In this document: piece by piece, positions 60,486 to 64,000 of the stretch
Layout of the letters: every line of letters starts with the position of its first letter
How positions within the stretch are numbered: the stretch's first letter is position 1
Source of the DNA: Mesorhizobium_B sp963522145
Lineage (GTDB): Bacteria; Pseudomonadota; Alphaproteobacteria; Rhizobiales; Rhizobiaceae
DNA: 64,000 nt
NCBI GenBank assembly: GCA_963522145.1
Contig: CAUQXI010000010.1
Coordinates: 52,203-116,202 of the forward strand
Reading direction: 5' to 3'
Notes under the pieces: model-generated
Told to the model about the DNA's origin: nothing
Seen by the model: the letters and a program-made list of their open reading frames with translations, nothing else
The model's database searches: none
Translations under genes and position numbers: made by a program

Positions 60486-61513
60486 GCGGCCACCCAGCGC
60501 GAAAAGAGCGAAGTGGACAGCCGACGCGCGGAGCCTTCCTCGCGGATCACTAGCTCGCCCGATTCCACCCTGCCGCCCATGCCGGCGAAGGCATCGCGCA
60601 GCAGCGTGTGGATGGCGAAAAAGGACGCGCGGATCGAATAGGCCGTCAGCACCACGGCCAGCGGGCGCGGGCCGAGCACGGCGCGCGTGAGCGCCACCAG
60701 CGCCGGCAGGTCGGAGAAAAGCTGCCACACTTCGCCCTTTGGCCCCCGCCCATAGGCAGGCGGATCGAGCAGCACGATGTCGTAGCGGCTGTCGCGCTTC
60801 ACTTCGCGCTCGATGAAGCGCATGGCATCCTCGCAGATCCAGCGGATCGGCCGGTTTTCCAGCCCGGCAAGGGCGGCGTTCTCGCGCGCCCAGCCAATAG
60901 CCTTCTTGGACGCGTCCACATGGGTGACCTGCGCGCCGGCGCGCGCTGCAAGAAGGCTCGCGAGGCCGGTATAGCCGAACAGGTTGAGCACACGCACGGG
61001 CTCGCGCCGCTTGGCTGTCGCCTGTTCAATCAGGGCGACCATGTGCCGCCAGTGCGGCGCCTGCTCGGGAAACACGCCGACATGGCGAAAGGAGGTGAAG
61101 CGCCCCCAATAGGGCAAGCCGTCGAAGCGCATTGGCCAGGTTTCGCCCAGCGGCTCCCGCGGAAAGCGCCAGCGGCCGATGCCTTCCTCGTCGGTGTCGC
61201 CGGTGAAGACGGCATCCGCCTTCGCCCATTCCGATGGCGGCAGCGCACGCGCCCAGATGGCCTGGTTCTCCGGCCGCACGATGCGGAGGCTTCCATAGCG
61301 CTCCAGCTTCTCGCCGCCGCCGCTGTCGAGCAGCGCGTAATCGGGGTCCGGAGGAACATCGAGGATCAGCGGCAGCGTTTCGACCGGAAGCACGCCCGAT
61401 GGCCGGGTGAGGGGCAGTCGAACGGCGCGCGTTTCATCGGCTGTGCGCTCGATGGCCGGTTGCTCCGGCTGGCGGCCGGATCGATTTGGGGAAGGATGCG
61501 GCCTGCGCGGCAT
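60482..61513 (-). CDS. Class I SAM-dependent methyltransferase, RlmI-like
   Basis: A 343-residue protein. The SAM-binding motif VLNLFGYTGLASLLAARAGA is followed by the acidic THVDASKKAIG loop and the catalytic-type LLDPPAYGRGPKGE. This is the pattern of the RlmI/RlmK 23S rRNA m5C or m7G methyltransferase group, but without a PUA domain, so the target may differ. The ATG at 61513 is the first start after a low-complexity upstream frame. It is the first gene of the unit with the TrmH-like protein and lspA. Confidence 0.82.
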   Translation of the reverse strand: MPRRPHPSPNRSGRQPEQPAIERTADETRAVRLPLTRPSGVLPVETLPLILDVPPDPDYALLDSGGGEKLERYGSLRIVRPENQAIWARALPPSEWAKADAVFTGDTDEEGIGRWRFPREPLGETWPMRFDGLPYWGRFTSFRHVGVFPEQAPHWRHMVALIEQATAKRREPVRVLNLFGYTGLASLLAARAGAQVTHVDASKKAIGWARENAALAGLENRPIRWICEDAMRFIEREVKRDSRYDIVLLDPPAYGRGPKGEVWQLFSDLPALVALTRAVLGPRPLAVVLTAYSIRASFFAIHTLLRDAFAGMGGRVESGELVIREEGSARRLSTSLFSRWVAA

Positions 61514-61652
61514 GGTGCCCGCTCTTGCCACAGCGCTGCCCGCGCCGCAACGAAGCTGTCGAGGCCCTTGCGTGAGGACAGGGGGCGTAAGCATGGCTTG
61601 TGAAGTCTTAGGCAAACAGGCGATCAAAGCCAAACTGAACACGAGGCGCAAA

Positions 61653-61871
61653 ATGGCCGAGACGCTCCCGTTCGAGAAGCGGCACAAAGACGGAAGCTTG
61701 TGGGCAGTCGGCCAGACCCTCGATGGGCAGCCGACTGGCTACTGGGAGTGGTTCCGTCGCGACGGCTCAAAGCTGCGGTCCGGCTACTTCGAGAGTGGTG
61801 AGCAAGTCGGCGAATGGACTACCTATGATAGCTCGGGGCGCGTCTACAAAGTAACGAGGATGAAGCGCTAG
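61653..61871 (+). CDS. Small YwqK/MORN_2-type repeat protein
   Basis: A 72-residue protein containing three short beta-hairpin repeats: HKDGSLWAVGQTLDGQPTGY, RRDGSKLRSGYFESG and YDSSGRVYK. The arrangement follows the toxin-antitoxin YwqK antitoxin family, although family members are often annotated so without evidence of a toxin. GAGG lies seven bases before ATG 61653; an earlier in-frame ATG at 61593 is less likely. No toxin-like gene is adjacent. It is short for the family, which usually has more repeats. Confidence 0.75.
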   Translation: MAETLPFEKRHKDGSLWAVGQTLDGQPTGYWEWFRRDGSKLRSGYFESGEQVGEWTTYDSSGRVYKVTRMKR

Positions 61872-61884
61872 AAGCGAGGATCGT

Positions 61885-62850
61885 TCAGCGCCCCGCTACC
61901 GCGCGCTCATACACCTCGATGCCTGCCGCCAGATCCTCGATCGCAGCGCCCACGGACTTGAACAGTGTGATCTCGTCGTTGTCGCGCCGTCCTGAATGTT
62001 CGCCGCGCGCGAGACCATAGAGGTCGGCCTGGATCGCCTTACGCGTCAGCGCCCCGCTCGCCAGGGCCTGCACGATGTCGCCGGCCTCGGTCAGCGCACT
62101 GTCGCGAACATCCACGAAGACGCTTGCCCGCGCCACTGTGGCATCATCGCTTTCACGCAGTGCAGGCGTGAAAGCGCCCACGAGATCCACATGCGTGCCC
62201 GGCTTGAGGCGCGCCCCCTTGACGAGTGGAAGAGGCGAGATCGTCGCGCTGGAGATGATATCGGCTTGCGCAAGCGCCGCGTCGAGGTCGCTTGTCGCTT
62301 CGGCTGCCATGCCTTCCGCGCGCAGGCCTGCCGCAAGCGCCTCCGCCTTTTCGTGCGTCCGGTTCCAGATTCGAACCTCGCGGATCGGCCGCACGCTTGC
62401 ATGTGCCCGCGCAAGGAAAGGCGCCAGCGCGCCGGCGCCGATCACTAGCAGGTGCGATGCGTCGCGGCGCGCCAGATAGGAGGCGGCAAGCGCGGATGCC
62501 GCGGCCGTGCGCCACAGCGTCAGCCTTTGCCCGTCGATCAGCGCGAGCGGCTCGCCGGTTTCGCCATGGAGCAGAAGATAAACACCCATCACGGCGGGCA
62601 GGTTCTTCGCGCCATTATCGGGAGACACGGAGACGATCTTCACGCCGGCATAGCCTGCGCCGGGCGTCGCGGTGAAGTCGGTCCAGGCCGGCATCAGGAG
62701 AAGGGTGGTGGGCGCGCCTTGCAGCCGTTCGATCGTGTGGTGGTGGCGCACCGGCTGAACCGCGCCCTGACGGAAGGCCTTGCGCAGCACCTCCACGAGG
62801 CGATCGAAGCTCAGCAGGCGGTCGACGGTGGCGGGGTCGATCGTCAGCAT
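61885..62850 (-). CDS. Ornithine cyclodeaminase/mu-crystallin family dehydrogenase
   Basis: A 321-residue NAD(P)-dependent enzyme. The substrate-binding N-terminus contains GAGYAGVKIVSVSPDN with the conserved Lys. The Rossmann segment is LLVIGAGALAPFLARAHAS and later motifs include LVGAFTPALRESDD. Family activities include ornithine cyclodeaminase, alanine dehydrogenase and ketimine reductase; sequence alone does not decide. It is upstream of lapA on the same strand only in the sense of order; spacing to lapA is 27 bases. Confidence 0.87.
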   Translation of the reverse strand: MLTIDPATVDRLLSFDRLVEVLRKAFRQGAVQPVRHHHTIERLQGAPTTLLLMPAWTDFTATPGAGYAGVKIVSVSPDNGAKNLPAVMGVYLLLHGETGEPLALIDGQRLTLWRTAAASALAASYLARRDASHLLVIGAGALAPFLARAHASVRPIREVRIWNRTHEKAEALAAGLRAEGMAAEATSDLDAALAQADIISSATISPLPLVKGARLKPGTHVDLVGAFTPALRESDDATVARASVFVDVRDSALTEAGDIVQALASGALTRKAIQADLYGLARGEHSGRRDNDEITLFKSVGAAIEDLAAGIEVYERAVAGR

Positions 62851-62876
62851 GACGCGCGTGCTTCGGGGCGGCGTGA

Positions 62877-63221
62877 TCAGGCCGCAGGCAGGGCAGGACG
62901 CCCGGAAAGGGGCGTGGGATGATAAAGCGGCGGCGTTTTCACGACCTGGTCCCGCAGGACCGCCGCTTCACGCTCGCGCACACGCGCCAGCCGCCGGTAG
63001 TGCCCCTGCCGGAGCCATGTCGCGCAGCCGCCGATCACCACGCCCAGGCCGAGCGCGGCGAACAGCCAGACGAAAAACGGCAGCGACAGCGTCAGGGCGG
63101 GATTGCCGGGCTGGAACGGGTCGATCGTGAAGGGCACAAGCGCGCGATTGGCCACCGCCAGCGTGACGAGCAGGATCGCCAGCGGCACGAAGATCACGAC
63201 AAGCACGAGGCGGTTCAGCAT
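62877..63221 (-). CDS. lapA: LapA-domain inner-membrane protein
   Basis: A 114-residue protein with two membrane helices (about 4-24 and 44-66), the DPFQPGNPALTLSLP periplasmic loop, and a C-terminal cytoplasmic helix rich in Arg and Glu. This is the lipopolysaccharide assembly protein A (DUF1049) pattern. It follows ihfB by 25 bases, an order conserved in rhizobia. The role in LPS export quality control is known for the E. coli homologue and inferred here. Confidence 0.82.
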   Translation of the reverse strand: MLNRLVLVVIFVPLAILLVTLAVANRALVPFTIDPFQPGNPALTLSLPFFVWLFAALGLGVVIGGCATWLRQGHYRRLARVREREAAVLRDQVVKTPPLYHPTPLSGRPALPAA

Positions 63222-63246
63222 GAACGAGGATTCCGGATGAAAGCAT

Positions 63247-63531
63247 CTACTCCGAAGCGTTGAGGCGCTCGCGGAGTTCCTTGCCGGTCTTGAAGAAAGG
63301 CACCCATTTCTCCTCGACCTCCACCGCCTCGCCGGTGCGCGGATTGCGGCCCGTGCGTGCAGGGCGGTTCTTGACGGAAAACGCGCCAAAGCCGCGCAAC
63401 TCTACGCGGTTGCCTTCCGCGAGCGCTTCCGTGATGGCGTCGAAGATGGCGCTGACGATGTTTTCCACGTCGCGCAGAAACAGATGGGGGTTCTGCGCGG
63501 CGATGATCTGCACGAGCTCGGACTTGATCAC
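63247..63531 (-). CDS. ihfB: Integration host factor subunit beta
   Basis: A 94-residue HU/IHF-fold protein. Features are the N-terminal helices (MIKSELVQIIAAQNPHLF), the RVELRGFGAFSVKNRPARTG beta arm with the DNA-intercalating Pro region, and PFFKTGKELRERL. The start is GTG at 63531. It bends DNA as a heterodimer with IhfA for recombination, replication and transcription. It lies between sppA and lapA in one transcription direction. Confidence 0.95.
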   Translation of the reverse strand: MIKSELVQIIAAQNPHLFLRDVENIVSAIFDAITEALAEGNRVELRGFGAFSVKNRPARTGRNPRTGEAVEVEEKWVPFFKTGKELRERLNASE

Positions 63532-63613
63532 GGAGTGGTTTCCTCGATCAGCAGGCGCTTACCGCCTGCCATAGGCAGATGATTCTGCTCGACTATTTGG
63601 ATACGCCCCCACT

Positions 63614-64000
63614 TCATTCAGGGTGCCAGACCGACAGGAGACCGTCAAGGAACAAGCGATCCGCGCCGAGCTTTCCCGCAAGCCCTACCGCCTGCTCGGG
63701 CGACAGGCCAAAGAGCTCGAGCGCCGCACTGCCTGCGCTTCCGAAGAGCAGGCCGCCACCCTGATTCTTGGCTTTCCACTCCACCACGTCGAGGCTTTCA
63801 GCCACGCCTTTTTCCGTTAGCCAGGCGCGCGCTTCCTCCTCGCCGCCGAGGCGGTCCACGAGCTTTCGCGCCAGCGCCTGCCGTCCGGTGAAGATCGAGC
63901 CGTCCGCCAGCGCTTCGGTTTCCGCGCGGCTCAGGGGCCGGCGCTCGTCGACAAGGCTCACGAACCAGTCATAGCTGTCGAGAATCATGGCGCGCAGCAT
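63614..64000 (-). CDS. sppA: Signal peptide peptidase SppA, C-terminal part (cut by window edge)
   Basis: The final 128 residues of an S49 family protease. They include SYDWFVSLVDERRP, LADGSIFTGRQALARKLVDRLGG and a C-terminal hydrophobic/Gly segment. The catalytic Ser and Lys lie upstream, outside the window, so activity cannot be judged here. It degrades cleaved signal peptides in the membrane. The order sppA, ihfB, lapA supports the assignment. The true start is beyond position 64000. Confidence 0.88.
   Translation of the reverse strand: MLRAMILDSYDWFVSLVDERRPLSRAETEALADGSIFTGRQALARKLVDRLGGEEEARAWLTEKGVAESLDVVEWKAKNQGGGLLFGSAGSAALELFGLSPEQAVGLAGKLGADRLFLDGLLSVWHPE

Overview
The window looks like chromosome from a high-GC alphaproteobacterium of the Hyphomicrobiales (Rhizobiales), possibly a Phyllobacteriaceae-like genus. 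The main pointers are gene neighbourhoods: sppA-ihfB-lapA, cysG-DUF2849-cysI-cysH-DUF934, an olsB-type ornithine-lipid acyltransferase, a probable alpha-r7-type small RNA divergent from polA, and two candidate EcfG-type (GGAAC) promoters. The genus is inference. No rRNA, tRNA, CRISPR array, insertion sequence or prophage was recognised.

Layout. (1) 0-13.5 kb is a catabolic cluster. A CoA-transferase/enoyl-CoA hydratase operon diverges from an aldo/keto reductase. A seven-gene minus-strand operon encodes a ribose-type ABC importer (Tat-exported binding protein, two permeases, duplicated ATPase), a zinc alcohol dehydrogenase, an aldehyde dehydrogenase and a GMC flavoprotein, and diverges from a TetR regulator. 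Three control regions share a TAGTTAT-core operator-like sequence, which suggests one regulon oxidising an imported alcohol or polyol to an acid that is then activated with CoA. (2) 13.5-24.5 kb holds an aldose dehydrogenase, a LolD/FtsX/AttH-lipocalin export module, an MFS exporter, an orphan N6-adenine DNA methyltransferase, a lipoprotein esterase and three small genes. (3) 24.6-37.4 kb is the most unusual block. Eight adjacent genes encode almost entirely extracytoplasmic proteins: a chymotrypsin-fold protease with an Arg-Val zymogen site, a V8-like protease, a secreted MORN-repeat protein, and a five-gene minus-strand operon. That operon runs caspase, Cys-rich secreted protein, single-pass membrane protein, WD40-caspase fusion, MEMO-CapA fusion. 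(4) 37.4-39.3 kb is an AT-richer patch with small orphan genes and degenerate interspersed repeats. (5) 39.3-48.8 kb is housekeeping: polA with a divergent sRNA candidate, M20 dipeptidase, RNase D, a GT2 transferase, SRAP and PBP1A. (6) 48.9-53.7 kb is the sulfite/sulfate assimilation operon. (7) 53.7-64 kb holds a NepR-like small protein, grpE, olsB, a hybrid histidine kinase, an AcuI-type reductase, lspA, two methyltransferases, a YwqK-type small protein, an ornithine cyclodeaminase-family enzyme, lapA, ihfB and the C-terminal part of sppA.

The best candidate for an undescribed system is block 3, read as a periplasmic or secreted proteolytic relay. The chymotrypsin-like protease has Ser, not Asp, at the base of its S1 pocket, so it should not cleave its own Arg-Val activation site efficiently. 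The neighbouring caspase-family proteins belong to a group whose prokaryotic members usually cut after Arg or Lys. This is an inference from sequence only. Coordinates of short sites were counted by eye and may be off by a base.
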